Shown: positions 20,758-29,371, counted from the stretch's first letter. The stretch is 64,000 bases of DNA from Sporomusa sphaeroides DSM 2875 (GCF_001941975.2 NZ_CP146991.1:2820501-2884500), one strand, 5' to 3'. Made by a program: numbers and translations. The notes: a model not told the origin generated them from the letters alone.

Positions 20758-21573
20758 TTATTGGTCTATGTCCCATATTCTTTTAACATCCTCCGGGGTG
20801 GCAATTTCCCGGCCCATGGCTTTGGCTATATTGGCTATGCGTTCTACTAACGCAGCATTGGTGGCCAGAATGCCTTTGGCATAATAGATATTATCCTCTA
20901 CTCCCACCCGGACATGCCCGCCCAGGGACATAGCCATAACCGACAGATTAACATGCTGGGGGCCTATGACCGAGACACTCCAGACAGCGGCAGGCGGCAG
21001 GCTCTCTACCAGAAAGAAGAGGTTTTTGGGCGTAGCCGGCAATGAGCCTTTAACGCCCAGTACCAGGTTAAACTGCAACGGGTCTTTAATGAGGCCTTTT
21101 TTCTTTAGTTCCAGCGCATTATGTATCATAGCGGCATCAAATACTTCGATTTCCGGTTTAATGTTTCTTGCCAGCATGGTTTTCGCCAGGTACTCTACCA
21201 ATGCAGGCTCATTCAGATTGGCCGAATTGGGGAAATTGGACGACCCGGTGGACAAACTGGCGGAAACCGGATTGAGTACCAGCGCCGCGGCACGGGCTTC
21301 GGCTGTTTTTCCCGCCCTGGCACCGGTAGATATCTGCTTAATGACAGGACAGGCCGTTTGGTCAATGGCCCGCACAATTTCGGCAAAATACTTCAGCTCC
21401 GAGGCAGGCTTTCCCTCTTCGTCCCGGGCGTGAATGTGCGCTACGGCAGCCCCCTGGGCGTAACAGGCTGAAATATCCCGGGCAATCTCGTCAGCCGTTA
21501 CCGGTACATAGGGTGTCATGCTTTTTGTCGGCACATTTCCGGTTGGCGCTATTGTAATAATCAGTTTTTCCAT
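20758..21573 (-). CDS. BKACE family beta-keto acid cleavage enzyme (3-keto-5-aminohexanoate cleavage type)
   Basis: 271 residues with the BKACE (former DUF849) fold. The metal-binding HIHARDEEGKPASEL segment near residue 46 gives two of the zinc histidines; QISTGARAG, EIEVFDAAMI and GGHVRVGVEDNIYYAKG are further hallmarks. The family cleaves a beta-keto acid with acetyl-CoA to acetoacetate and a new acyl-CoA; the first member acts on 3-keto-5-aminohexanoate in lysine fermentation, but substrates vary widely. It lies 17 bases after a class III aminotransferase gene on the same strand, so the aminotransferase may supply the keto acid. No kdd or kamA-type lysine fermentation genes are adjacent. 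Confidence 0.92.
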   Translation of the reverse strand: MEKLIITIAPTGNVPTKSMTPYVPVTADEIARDISACYAQGAAVAHIHARDEEGKPASELKYFAEIVRAIDQTACPVIKQISTGARAGKTAEARAAALVLNPVSASLSTGSSNFPNSANLNEPALVEYLAKTMLARNIKPEIEVFDAAMIHNALELKKKGLIKDPLQFNLVLGVKGSLPATPKNLFFLVESLPPAAVWSVSVIGPQHVNLSVMAMSLGGHVRVGVEDNIYYAKGILATNAALVERIANIAKAMGREIATPEDVKRIWDIDQ

Positions 21574-21590
21574 AGCGTGTCTCCTTATCC

Positions 21591-22928
21591 CTACATAGGA
21601 AGGGCAATTTTTTTCTCAAATTCGGCAAACCCGGCAGCCAGGGCTGCCACAAGCTCGTCGGCCTGTTCTGCCGTCATGGTCAGCGGCGGAGCCAACAGGA
21701 ACTGATCACCGTTTTCACCGTCAGCATTGCCTGTACCCGGATAAACAATCACACCGTGCTTTACCAGAGTCAGCGTTAATTTTTCCGCGATCCCCAGCGA
21801 AGCCGCAAATGGCTCTTTGGTAACCTTATCCCTGACCAGTTCCACGCCAAGCATCATGCCTTTGCCACGAACATCGCCCACATACCAGAAAGGCAGCAAT
21901 TCTTCCTGCAGCCGGCGCAGCAGATAAGCCCCGACTACCCGTGATTTTTCTACCAACTCATCCTCAACCAGAGTTTTGACTACAGCTACGGCCACGGCCG
22001 CCGATAGCGGATTGCCGCCATAGGTGTGTCCATGCACAAAAATACCCGAACCTTGCTTAAAGGCATTGTAAATTTCTTCTTTGGCAATGACTCCGCCCAG
22101 CGGCGAGTAACCTGCACTCATGCCTTTAGCGACACAAATCATATCAGGAATTACATCCCAGTCCTCAATGCTGAACATAGTGCCGGTACGCCCGAAACCT
22201 GCCATGACTTCATCATCAATAAACAATATATCATAATGATCGCAAATCTGGCGGATAATTTTAAAATAGTCTTTATGGGGAACAATGGCCCCACAGGCTG
22301 CGCCGCCGACGCTTTCGGCAATAAAGGCGGCCACATTGTCGGCCCCCTCCATTTTAATAGCCCGTTCCAAATCCAGAGCGCATTCGACGCCGCAGCTTTC
22401 CTGATTTTTGCCAAAAGGACAGCGGTAGCAATAGGCAGGCGCAATATGGGGGAAATCTAATAACAGCGGCGTATATTTTTTGCGGCGTTTATCGCCAGTC
22501 ATGGATAAAGCGCCGATGGTATTGCCATGAAAACTCTTCCAGCGGGAAATAATCCTGTATTTACCCGATTTGCCGTCCCGCTCAAGGTAATACTGGCGTG
22601 CCATCTTGAGAGCAGCTTCGGTAGCTTCCGAACCCCCTGACACCAAATACAGTTTATTAAGAGAACCGGGGGCCAGTTTGGCCACTAAGGCGGACAATTC
22701 CTTGATCGGGGCGGAAGTCCAGCGGGAAAGGTGGCTAAAAGCAACTTTGTTTGCTTGCTGCGTCATAGCCTCAATAACCCGTGGATGGGCATGCCCCAGA
22801 TTAGCTACGGCAGCCCCTGAGCAAGCGTCAATATAGCGGTTGCCTTCAGTATCATACAGATAGATGCCCTCGCCACGCTCAACTTCCAGATAATTTTTAT
22901 TGATATTCCGGTAGAATACATTATCCAT
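21591..22928 (-). CDS. Class III PLP-dependent aminotransferase
   Basis: 445 residues from the ATG at 22928, preceded by GGAGGGAGG; the longer frame begins upstream of that site. Class III features: YIDACSGAAVANLGHAHPRV, SGGSEATEAALKMARQYYLE, the FIDDEVMAGFGRTG acidic motif and the PLP lysine in CVAKGMSAGYSPLGGVIA. Such enzymes transaminate omega- or beta-amino groups, usually with pyruvate or 2-oxoglutarate. Cysteine-rich YCYRCPFGKNQESCGVEC in the middle is a subgroup trait. It heads a two-gene operon with the BKACE gene and is divergent from a LysR regulator, its likely controller. Donor substrate unknown; a beta-amino acid would fit the BKACE neighbour. Confidence 0.9.
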   Translation of the reverse strand: MDNVFYRNINKNYLEVERGEGIYLYDTEGNRYIDACSGAAVANLGHAHPRVIEAMTQQANKVAFSHLSRWTSAPIKELSALVAKLAPGSLNKLYLVSGGSEATEAALKMARQYYLERDGKSGKYRIISRWKSFHGNTIGALSMTGDKRRKKYTPLLLDFPHIAPAYCYRCPFGKNQESCGVECALDLERAIKMEGADNVAAFIAESVGGAACGAIVPHKDYFKIIRQICDHYDILFIDDEVMAGFGRTGTMFSIEDWDVIPDMICVAKGMSAGYSPLGGVIAKEEIYNAFKQGSGIFVHGHTYGGNPLSAAVAVAVVKTLVEDELVEKSRVVGAYLLRRLQEELLPFWYVGDVRGKGMMLGVELVRDKVTKEPFAASLGIAEKLTLTLVKHGVIVYPGTGNADGENGDQFLLAPPLTMTAEQADELVAALAAGFAEFEKKIALPM

Positions 22929-23114
22929 TATTTTTCCTCCCTCCAGGTAAATTCCCCACATCTAAAAAAATCCACATCCTCCAAGACCTGTTGTTCTGCT
23001 TTCATTTTGGTATAGACTTCTGTTTACTGGCAGTATATCATGTTATATATATGAGCAAAAATTATTGTTTTTTATGGTATTAATTACTTTTATTAATACC
23101 TGAGAGGAATGGCT

Positions 23115-23996
23115 ATGGAATTAAGACAGCTGCAAATATTTGTTACTGCCGCGCAAACCCTCAATTTTACCAAGGCAGCCATGAAACTAGGGTATACCCA
23201 GTCAAACATTACCAGCCAAGTTCGCCAGTTGGAGGAAGAATTACAGGTAAAACTATTCGAACGGTTTGGCAAAGGCCTCCGTCTGACCAGCGAAGGCAAA
23301 CATTTTCACCAAAGCGCAGAAAACATACTGGAGCAATGTGAAAAGGCCAAGAGCGAACTAACCCCTGATATATTTCAGGGAGTGCTCACCATCGGAGCAG
23401 CCGAAACACTTTGTGTAAACCGCCTGCCCAAAATATTACTGGAATACCGAAAAAAATACCCCCGGATTGAAATCAGAGTTCAAACCGAGAGTTGTTATCA
23501 GCTTTTTCAATTATTGCGGACCAATAGTGTTGACATTGCTTTAGCTCTGGCCGGTAATATTCAGCAGCCGGATATGATCGTGAGAACCCTTTATGAGGAA
23601 GCAATGACTGTCGTAATCAGCCCGCTCCACCCGCTTGCACAGCAACAGAAGCTGGAACCAGTGGATTTAGCCGCAGAGTGCCTCATTCTTACTACCGAAG
23701 GCTGCGGCTACCGCCCGGTTGTGCTCGCCGCATTAGAACATCAGCAGGTTAAACCCGGCGCCATCATGGAGCTTTCCAGTGTCGGCGCTATCAAGGAATG
23801 CACTGCCTGCGGCCTGGGGATTGCCATATTGCCAAAAATCGCCGTACATGACGAACTGCTGCGTAAAAAACTTATCGAACTTAACTGGCTCGGCCCGCCA
23901 CTTGATGTCAAAACACAATTAATCTATCACCGGGATAAGTGGCTGTCGCCCGCCATCCAGGCATTCCTGGAGTTATGTGAGACCATGGGAAAGTAA
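23115..23996 (+). CDS. LysR family transcriptional regulator
   Basis: 293 residues from the ATG at 23115; GAGAGGA is 6 bases before it, too close to an ATG two codons earlier. N-terminal winged HTH (MELRQLQIFVTAAQTLNFTK, LGYTQSNITSQVRQLEEELQ, VKLFERFGKGLRLT) and a typical effector-binding domain. Divergent from the aminotransferase-BKACE operon across 186 bases, and convergent with lrgB. LTTRs of this CidR/CynR-like type may regulate either side; the divergent operon is the more usual target. Confidence 0.93.
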   Translation: MELRQLQIFVTAAQTLNFTKAAMKLGYTQSNITSQVRQLEEELQVKLFERFGKGLRLTSEGKHFHQSAENILEQCEKAKSELTPDIFQGVLTIGAAETLCVNRLPKILLEYRKKYPRIEIRVQTESCYQLFQLLRTNSVDIALALAGNIQQPDMIVRTLYEEAMTVVISPLHPLAQQQKLEPVDLAAECLILTTEGCGYRPVVLAALEHQQVKPGAIMELSSVGAIKECTACGLGIAILPKIAVHDELLRKKLIELNWLGPPLDVKTQLIYHRDKWLSPAIQAFLELCETMGK

Positions 23997-24023
23997 GGAG
24001 CCAAGCAGCAGCAGAGAGAATTG

Positions 24024-24713
24024 TTATCCTACAAACAAAGCGATAAGCACTGGTGCCAACACTGATGTAAAGATGCCGGCCAAAGCCATGGCCACTCCCG
24101 CCATGGCACCTTGCTGCTCCCCCTCTAAGAGCGCCATGGCCGTTCCCTGGCCATGTGACACCGTCCCCATAGCCAGCCCCCTGGCGACAGGATTGTAAAT
24201 TTTGAACCGGCTAAGCAGACTTAGCCCAATAACTGAGCCAAATGTCCCGGTAGCTACCACAAAAGCGACCGCCAGCGCCGGATTTCCCCCTGCCAGTGCC
24301 GCCACTTCAACCGCAAAAGGAACGGTTGAGGATTTGGGGATAATCGAAACGATAATTTCCCTTGATAAACCGCCGATTTGCGTGATAAACAGCACTGATG
24401 CCATCGACACCAGTGTTCCCAGACCAACACCAGTGAATATGGCAATACCATATTGCTTTAACAGATGCCGGTTCCGGTACAGCGGCACCGCCAGTGCAAC
24501 AGTAGCCGGCCCCAGCAGAAAAGTCATCACATCTTTGGCCGGAGTGTATGCCGCATAATCCTGTTTGCCCACAACCAGGATGGCGATAATCACCGCAGCG
24601 CTCAACAGCACAATATTAATTAACGGATGGTTATAGCGAAAATACAAATAGCGGCAAATCAAATAAATGCCAACGGTAAGAATAATAAATCCGGCAGACA
24701 GCATTACTTGCAT
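24024..24713 (-). CDS. lrgB: LrgB/CidB family membrane protein
   Basis: 229 residues, six to eight hydrophobic segments. Conserved LrgB features: LLGPATVALAVPLYRNRHLLK, SIIPKSSTVPFAVEVAALAGG, and the C-terminal MGTVSHGQGTAMALLEGEQQ. LrgAB/CidAB pairs influence murein hydrolase export and in several bacteria transport pyruvate; which applies here is unknown. The start overlaps the end of the lrgA gene by 10 bases, with SD GGAGG inside lrgA, indicating translational coupling. Confidence 0.93.
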   Translation of the reverse strand: MQVMLSAGFIILTVGIYLICRYLYFRYNHPLINIVLLSAAVIIAILVVGKQDYAAYTPAKDVMTFLLGPATVALAVPLYRNRHLLKQYGIAIFTGVGLGTLVSMASVLFITQIGGLSREIIVSIIPKSSTVPFAVEVAALAGGNPALAVAFVVATGTFGSVIGLSLLSRFKIYNPVARGLAMGTVSHGQGTAMALLEGEQQGAMAGVAMALAGIFTSVLAPVLIALFVG

Positions 24714-25072
24714 TTCTTGTCCTCCTTATATACAAGCTGGGTAATAATCCCTACGGTAAAAAAGGGCAAGACCGCCCCGGCCACTATGGCCAGCGTCAAC
24801 ACTGCGGCATGTTTGTAAAACATAGCTCCCCAGTCCATTAAGCCAACAGCTATCGGTATAAAGAAAAACAACATATGTTTAAGTAAAAAATCAGCAGCCT
24901 CCTGAATATAACTAAGTTTAATAATTCCACACAAAAGCAGCAGAAATAACAGCACCATCCCAAATACGGTACCGGGGATAGGCAAACCGGTAATGACGGT
25001 AATTTGATTGCCAAGCCAGTAAATAATCCATAACAACATAACTTGTCCAGTCATTTGCAGTAGTTTCAACAT
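24704..25072 (-). CDS. lrgA: LrgA/CidA family membrane protein
   Basis: About 122 residues, four membrane helices, holin-like. GLPIPGTVFGMVLLFLLLL and FFIPIAVGLMDWGAMF are typical of CidA/LrgA. The gene begins ATGATG; GGAGG is five bases from the second ATG (25072), which I take as start. It is the first gene of an lrgA-lrgB operon, with the LysR gene converging from the left. Confidence 0.92.
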   Translation of the reverse strand: MLKLLQMTGQVMLLWIIYWLGNQITVITGLPIPGTVFGMVLLFLLLLCGIIKLSYIQEAADFLLKHMLFFFIPIAVGLMDWGAMFYKHAAVLTLAIVAGAVLPFFTVGIITQLVYKEDKKCK

Positions 25073-25226
25073 CATAGCCTCCTACTTTCGTCATGGTGAT
25101 TGCTTTTACATTCCTACTATAGTAGCGTATATGACGCCGGGTAATTCTGTCAACTGATTTGATCACACCGTCATAAAGAAAACACGGCTTGCACCAGGCT
25201 TTGGCAATGGTGAGCTGTTGGAGTAA

Positions 25227-25260
25227 AAAAAATGCACCTGCCCGCCCAGGTGCATTTTTT
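25227..25260. terminator. Bidirectional terminator between lrgA region and the RACo gene
   Basis: Perfect 14-base-pair stem AAAAAATGCACCTG / CAGGTGCATTTTTT with a 6-base loop; A-run on one side and T-run on the other, so it can work both ways. It follows the end of the RACo gene on the minus strand by about 45 bases. Confidence 0.9.
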
Positions 25261-25305
25261 CAGCAGCTAATTTGTTCGATTACAGTAAATATGGACACTA
25301 ACCGG

Positions 25306-27141
25306 TTATCTTTGCGGGAAATTCAGATTTTCCAAAAAGCGTTGCTGAAATCCTGGCTGCGCTGCCAGTTCTACATAGCCGGTTTTGGCAGCAGTCGCAA
25401 TACAGCGCTCTTTTCTTTCCCGTGATAACAAGGCTTGCACAGCACCTGTCCCGGCAGCATTCCCGGCAGAGAAAACCTGTTCTTGCCTGATTCCCGGCAG
25501 CAGGCCAATTGTCAAGGCACTGTCAATATCAATATAGTTGCCAAAAGCGCCTGCCAAGTATACCTTTAGTTCACGGTCCGCGTCCACCCTATCGAATAAA
25601 AATTGAATACCTGTGCATATAGATGATTTCACCAGCTGAATCTGGCGTACATCAGCCTGAGTAATCGAAATGTCGGTACCGGTAGCGCTGTCTTCCCCGT
25701 TAACCAGCACGAACTCCCATTGTCCATCCTGATTTTTCAGGCGCTGCCGCAGCTGTGCCGGTAAGGTTTCCATCACCGCTTTGTCAAACCGCCCGCCGGC
25801 ATTTATTATCCTGTGCTTTACCAGTTCGGCAACGGCCTTGACAATCCCTGAGCCGCAGATTCCGGCAGGCCTGGCATGGCCAATGGCTCGGATTACAACC
25901 TCATCCCGGTTAATGACCACATCGGTAATCGCTCCCTCTGCCGCCCGCATGCCGTCCCGGATATGAGCACCTTCAAAAGCCGGACCGGCAGCAGTGGAGC
26001 AGGCGTACAGGCTCCTGCCGTCCCCGATAACCATCTCGCCGTTGGTGCCCAAATCCACCAGCAGCAGGGGAGCTGCCGCTCTATCCTGGTCAACAGCCAC
26101 AATGGCAGCCGTTGTATCGGAGCCGATAAAGCTGGCAATACCGGGCAATACGATAATTTTTCCCTGGGGATTTATCGCCAGTTCTATCTCCTGCGGGCTG
26201 AGCGGCGCTATATATTTGAACAGCGCCGCATAAGGCTTGCGTACCAAGGTTGACGGTGAAATCTCCAATACCAAATGCGCCATGGTGGCATTCCCGGCAA
26301 TGGTTACCGCGTAAATATCCTGTGACACGATGTTAGCCGCCGCGCATAAATCGGCAACAATCTGATTCAGGCAATGCCGGATAAGCTGGGACAGGCGCTC
26401 CAGCCCGCCTTCCAGCTCGTGTGTGGCCTGAATCCGGGAAATAACATCCGCACCCATTGAGGCTTGGGGGTTATTTCTTGAAGACACGGCAACCACCTTG
26501 CGGGCACTAACATCCACCAGCATACCTACAACCGTGGTGGTGCCGATGTCAAAGGCCACGCCATAGAGCCGGCCGGCTGTATCACCGGCTTCAATGGTGA
26601 TAACCTGCCTGTCAAGCAAAGTAAGAGTAATGCACGCAGGCTTCTCTGCCGCCACCTGGTCTAACCTGCGCAGCAGGTCCGGGGTTGCAAAGAACGCATC
26701 ACCGGAGCCGCCTGTCCGGTCAGCCAACGCCTGCGCAAGCATGTCCTGCAAGGAATAATGCTGTTCTACCGTAGGATATACGGGAGTGAGCACCACCTTA
26801 CTAATCAGCGGGCTGCCCTCTTCCACAACGATTTCGGCAGTCTGTCCTTTTTGACTGGCCCCGGCCTGCTTCAGGCAGATAGTGATGTCAGTTTGCGGAT
26901 AAATCCGGCAGGCCAGGTAGCTATTCTCGCCGTCAGGCTCGACAGGCGACCTGTCTTTACCGGCCACCTGACCGCCGGTCACTTGCAGTTTGCACTTCCC
27001 GCACGTGCCTCTGCCACCACAGTTAGCTTCTACAAATACGCCGCCGGCGATGAGTGACTGCAAAACAGTCTGGTTCCGGCTGCAGGCCAGAACCCGGTCG
27101 CTGCCTTCCACCAACAGCTTATACCTCTTATCTGTGTTCAT
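25306..27141 (-). CDS. Reductive activator of corrinoid proteins (RACo-like, ferredoxin plus ASKHA domain)
   Basis: 611 residues. An N-terminal plant-type [2Fe-2S] ferredoxin domain has C41, C47, C50 (CGGRGTCGKC) and C78 (YLACRI). After a linker comes an ASKHA-type ATPase domain (DUF4445) with GVAFDIGTTTVVGMLVD, VTIAGNATMAHLVLEISP, LLVDLGTNGEMVIGDG and CGSGIVKAVAELVK. This is the architecture of RACo and RamA-like activators that use ATP hydrolysis to drive re-reduction of the corrinoid from Co(II) to Co(I) after accidental oxidation. It is the last gene of the run from the methyl-THF methyltransferase at 30.2 kb leftwards and serves, by inference, the two corrinoid proteins of this region. 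Confidence 0.93.
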   Translation of the reverse strand: MNTDKRYKLLVEGSDRVLACSRNQTVLQSLIAGGVFVEANCGGRGTCGKCKLQVTGGQVAGKDRSPVEPDGENSYLACRIYPQTDITICLKQAGASQKGQTAEIVVEEGSPLISKVVLTPVYPTVEQHYSLQDMLAQALADRTGGSGDAFFATPDLLRRLDQVAAEKPACITLTLLDRQVITIEAGDTAGRLYGVAFDIGTTTVVGMLVDVSARKVVAVSSRNNPQASMGADVISRIQATHELEGGLERLSQLIRHCLNQIVADLCAAANIVSQDIYAVTIAGNATMAHLVLEISPSTLVRKPYAALFKYIAPLSPQEIELAINPQGKIIVLPGIASFIGSDTTAAIVAVDQDRAAAPLLLVDLGTNGEMVIGDGRSLYACSTAAGPAFEGAHIRDGMRAAEGAITDVVINRDEVVIRAIGHARPAGICGSGIVKAVAELVKHRIINAGGRFDKAVMETLPAQLRQRLKNQDGQWEFVLVNGEDSATGTDISITQADVRQIQLVKSSICTGIQFLFDRVDADRELKVYLAGAFGNYIDIDSALTIGLLPGIRQEQVFSAGNAAGTGAVQALLSRERKERCIATAAKTGYVELAAQPGFQQRFLENLNFPQR

Positions 27142-27263
27142 TGGATCAGCCTTCTTTCGGTCGGTATAATAGAAACCAAAAAAGAAGAACTGTTATATGA
27201 TTGTTCTTCTTTCTGGTGAAATGTATGTAGCGTGCCTGTCTAAGGCAGGCATCGGAACAGCTT

Positions 27264-27659
27264 TTAGTTGGCAAGCCCGTATCCAATCGCATTCTTGCGG
27301 AAAACAGCCAGTGAATCTTCCACCACTGTTTCAATCGTCTTGTCATCATGCCCAAAAACCAAGACATTGATATCCAAATCAATACCATCCCGTGAATCAT
27401 CTGCCCCAGCAGGCCAGCGGGAAGAAGTTTTGCTATCCACCCGGTCCATTCTTGTCAGTGACAAAAATAAAAATTCTTCCTCTGTCAGCTTTGCCAGTAC
27501 TTTAATATGCCCCATAATAACCCCTTTGTGGGCTAAAGGCCTGCCGATATCCTGAATCAGGCAATTGGCAAGCTTTTCAATAACCGGCCTGGCAACCAGC
27601 CTGGCAAAGACAATATTGTACTTTTTACTGAACACCACCGCATCATCCAGCTTATTCAA
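27264..27659 (-). CDS. Unknown protein of the corrinoid methyltransferase operon (131 aa)
   Basis: 131 residues beginning at a TTG that overlaps the stop of the CobW-like gene by 8 bases, with GAGGAGG eight to nine bases upstream. I do not recognise the family. The N-terminal half (FARLVARPVIEKLANCLIQD, then GRPLAHKGVIMGHIKVLAKL) looks like an alpha/beta domain with a glycine-histidine motif GHIKVLAK; a hydrophilic loop (DRVDSKTSSRWPAGADDSRD) is followed by DLDINVLVFGHD and a helix. One cysteine, no membrane segment. The tight coupling to the metal-binding GTPase and its place before the RACo gene suggest a role in corrinoid loading or repair; this is guilt by association only. Confidence 0.75.
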   Translation of the reverse strand: MNKLDDAVVFSKKYNIVFARLVARPVIEKLANCLIQDIGRPLAHKGVIMGHIKVLAKLTEEEFLFLSLTRMDRVDSKTSSRWPAGADDSRDGIDLDINVLVFGHDDKTIETVVEDSLAVFRKNAIGYGLAN

Positions 27660-28245
27660 AACGAATGACCTCCTCGATTACCGCCGGCGCCAGCCTGTCG
27701 GCCGCACTGGTAATCATAACCGGCGCACCACCGGCAATTTCCCTGATGTCCTCCATAACTTCCCGCTCATCGGCACCGGCAAGATCAGCTTTGTTAACAA
27801 GCACAAGATCGGCTTTCTCCACCTGCCCGGTAACCAGCGGCCCGATCATTTCCTTCAGTTCCAGCCAGCGTCCCATATCAGCAATGGTTATTGTTTTGAA
27901 ACCGGTATAAAAGTTGCAATATTCATGAATCAGTTTGGCAATATTACCCGGAATGGCTAAACCGGTCATCTCAATGATCAGCCAGTCGGGGCGGATGGTT
28001 TCTTTTATCTCTCTGACGGCAGTTACGAGATCACTGGTTATCTGGCAGCATACGCACCCGCCAAACAGCGGTTTTACTTGCAAGCCGCTATCATTCAAAA
28101 GCTGATCATCAATCCCCGCTTCGCCAATTTCATTTTCAATAATTGCCACCGTTTCCTGCTTGTTTACCGTAATATATTTGGCAATTTGCAGTATGGTAGT
28201 TGTTTTGCCAGAGCCCAGGAAACCGCCAAAAAGCAAAATACGCAT
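27652..28245 (-). CDS. Short CobW/COG0523-like G3E GTPase
   Basis: 197 residues from the second of two tandem ATGs; GGGGAGGG is five bases before it. G3E GTPase motifs: Walker A GGFLGSGKTT (residues 7-16), the metal-binding CxCC at C64-C66-C67 (GGCVCCQIT), Walker B-like WLIIEMTG (89-95) and the guanine specificity motif NKAD at 151. It lacks the C-terminal CobW_C domain of ordinary CobW proteins (~300+ residues). Such GTPases deliver metal or prepare cofactors for metalloenzymes. Between a corrinoid protein gene upstream and a RACo gene downstream, it may deliver or chaperone cobalt or the corrinoid, or zinc for a methyltransferase. The open frame extends far upstream of the ATG without coding character. 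Confidence 0.88.
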   Translation of the reverse strand: MRILLFGGFLGSGKTTTILQIAKYITVNKQETVAIIENEIGEAGIDDQLLNDSGLQVKPLFGGCVCCQITSDLVTAVREIKETIRPDWLIIEMTGLAIPGNIAKLIHEYCNFYTGFKTITIADMGRWLELKEMIGPLVTGQVEKADLVLVNKADLAGADEREVMEDIREIAGGAPVMITSAADRLAPAVIEEVIRFE

Positions 28246-28355
28246 CATATCCCTCCCCTGATTGCTTGCATTGCAAGCAGCCTGCACGATTAAAATAAGT
28301 ATACCATATTTATATTTATGGAAATTCCACTGAGAAAAATTCTTTGTAACTGCAC

Positions 28356-28398
28356 TTAGCAGGAATCCGGATTGCCATACAACCCGGATTCCTGCTAA
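28356..28398. other. Long perfect hairpin inside the methyltransferase operon
   Basis: TTAGCAGGAATCCGG pairs perfectly with CCGGATTCCTGCTAA (15 base pairs, 13-base loop). It lies in the 163-base gap between the 88-residue gene and the CobW-like gene. No T-run follows on the minus strand, so it is more likely an mRNA stability or processing hairpin, or a partial terminator that lowers expression of the activator genes, than a simple terminator. Confidence 0.7.
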
Positions 28399-28408
28399 AG
28401 AAACATTT

Positions 28409-28675
28409 TCACTGTCGGGATGTAACCGGCGCTGCCGTCTCCATGTTATCATTTTCCACCGGGACTTTGCGTTCACTCAGCCAGCCAATTTCCTGCGCAA
28501 TGGTTAACATCCTGTCAATAATCTGGCGTACCTCTTCAGCGCCGCACGTTTCCTGCCCATTCTGACCGTCAGGCAGGATCTTCTGCTTATCGGCGCTGCC
28601 CGCATTACCGGTATTTCCTGATTCAGCTTTGCCGGCGGCAGCCTTGGGCTTGCCGGCTTGTGCTTCATATTTCAT
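28409..28675 (-). CDS. Small Ala/Gly-rich protein of the corrinoid operon (88 aa, unknown)
   Basis: 88 residues starting at an ATG with AAGGGGGG upstream. The first ~40 residues are low-complexity (repeated G, A, K, N, S), then an amphipathic helix EEVRQIIDRMLTIAQEIGWL and a hydrophilic tail. One cysteine, no membrane segment. Not a family I know. It lies 66 bases after the corrinoid protein gene on the same strand and before a strong hairpin. A small accessory or adaptor subunit of the methyltransferase is conceivable, but nothing shows it. Confidence 0.6.
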   Translation of the reverse strand: MKYEAQAGKPKAAAGKAESGNTGNAGSADKQKILPDGQNGQETCGAEEVRQIIDRMLTIAQEIGWLSERKVPVENDNMETAAPVTSRQ

Positions 28676-28741
28676 AGCAGTGATCCCCCCTTATATCAGT
28701 TTAGTTAGTAAAACCCGCACATGCCTAAGGATACTGCAGTA

Positions 28742-29371
28742 TTAGTTAGCGCCGGAAGCCTGTTTCGACATTTCCACAGCATCATAGGCATTTTTACAAT
28801 ATCCGTCGGCCGCACACCATTTGGCAACATTGGGATCAACAGGACCGCCGCCAACCAAAACAGTGGCACTTGTGCCGGTGGCTTTTACCGCCGCCACAGT
28901 TTCTTTCATCACATCAAATGCAGTTGTCAGCAGGCAGAACATGCCGACTACATCAGGTTTATGGGTTTTTACCGCCTCAACAAAGGTCTCGATCGGAGCA
29001 TCTACACCGATATCCACTACTTTGAATCCATTGCAGCTAAGAATTGTTGATACAATATTTTTACCGATGTCATGTATATCATCTTTTACTGTTCCCAGGA
29101 TGACGGTACCAATTGCCTTTTGATCGCCGCCTTCCGCAAGGGCCGAACCCAAAAGCGCCGCCGCATTGGAGAATACTTCGGCAGACATAATCAATTCGGA
29201 CAGGTAATACTCATTGGCTTCATAAAGCTTGCCGACTCCTTCCATGCCTTCCTGCAGCTGGCCGAGGATTTCAACCGCCGGCACACCGTCGGCAAGCTGC
29301 GCCTTCACTGCCTCAATTACCAAATCTTCTTCCAGCTCGGTTACCGCTTTTACCAAATCAACTTTTGCCAT
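28742..29371 (-). CDS. Methyltransferase corrinoid protein (MtaC/MtbC type)
   Basis: 209 residues from the ATG at 29371 (GGGGGAATG upstream); this start gives the normal length of the family. N-terminal four-helix cap domain (~1-85) and a B12-binding Rossmann domain with D98-x-H100-x2-G103 in VKDDIHDIGKNIV, whose histidine is the lower axial ligand of cobalt, plus the glycine-rich VLVGGGPVDPNVA. It carries the methyl group as methyl-Co(III) between a substrate methyltransferase and the methyl-THF methyltransferase encoded directly upstream (67 bases). A second corrinoid protein is encoded at 48.8 kb. Confidence 0.95.
   Translation of the reverse strand: MAKVDLVKAVTELEEDLVIEAVKAQLADGVPAVEILGQLQEGMEGVGKLYEANEYYLSELIMSAEVFSNAAALLGSALAEGGDQKAIGTVILGTVKDDIHDIGKNIVSTILSCNGFKVVDIGVDAPIETFVEAVKTHKPDVVGMFCLLTTAFDVMKETVAAVKATGTSATVLVGGGPVDPNVAKWCAADGYCKNAYDAVEMSKQASGAN

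Noticed and set aside
28246-28476. N-terminal extension of the CobW-like protein by about 77 residues
   Set aside because: The extension is open but has no motif or composition of a coding region, includes the hairpin at 28356-28398, and the ATG at 28245 has an excellent SD.
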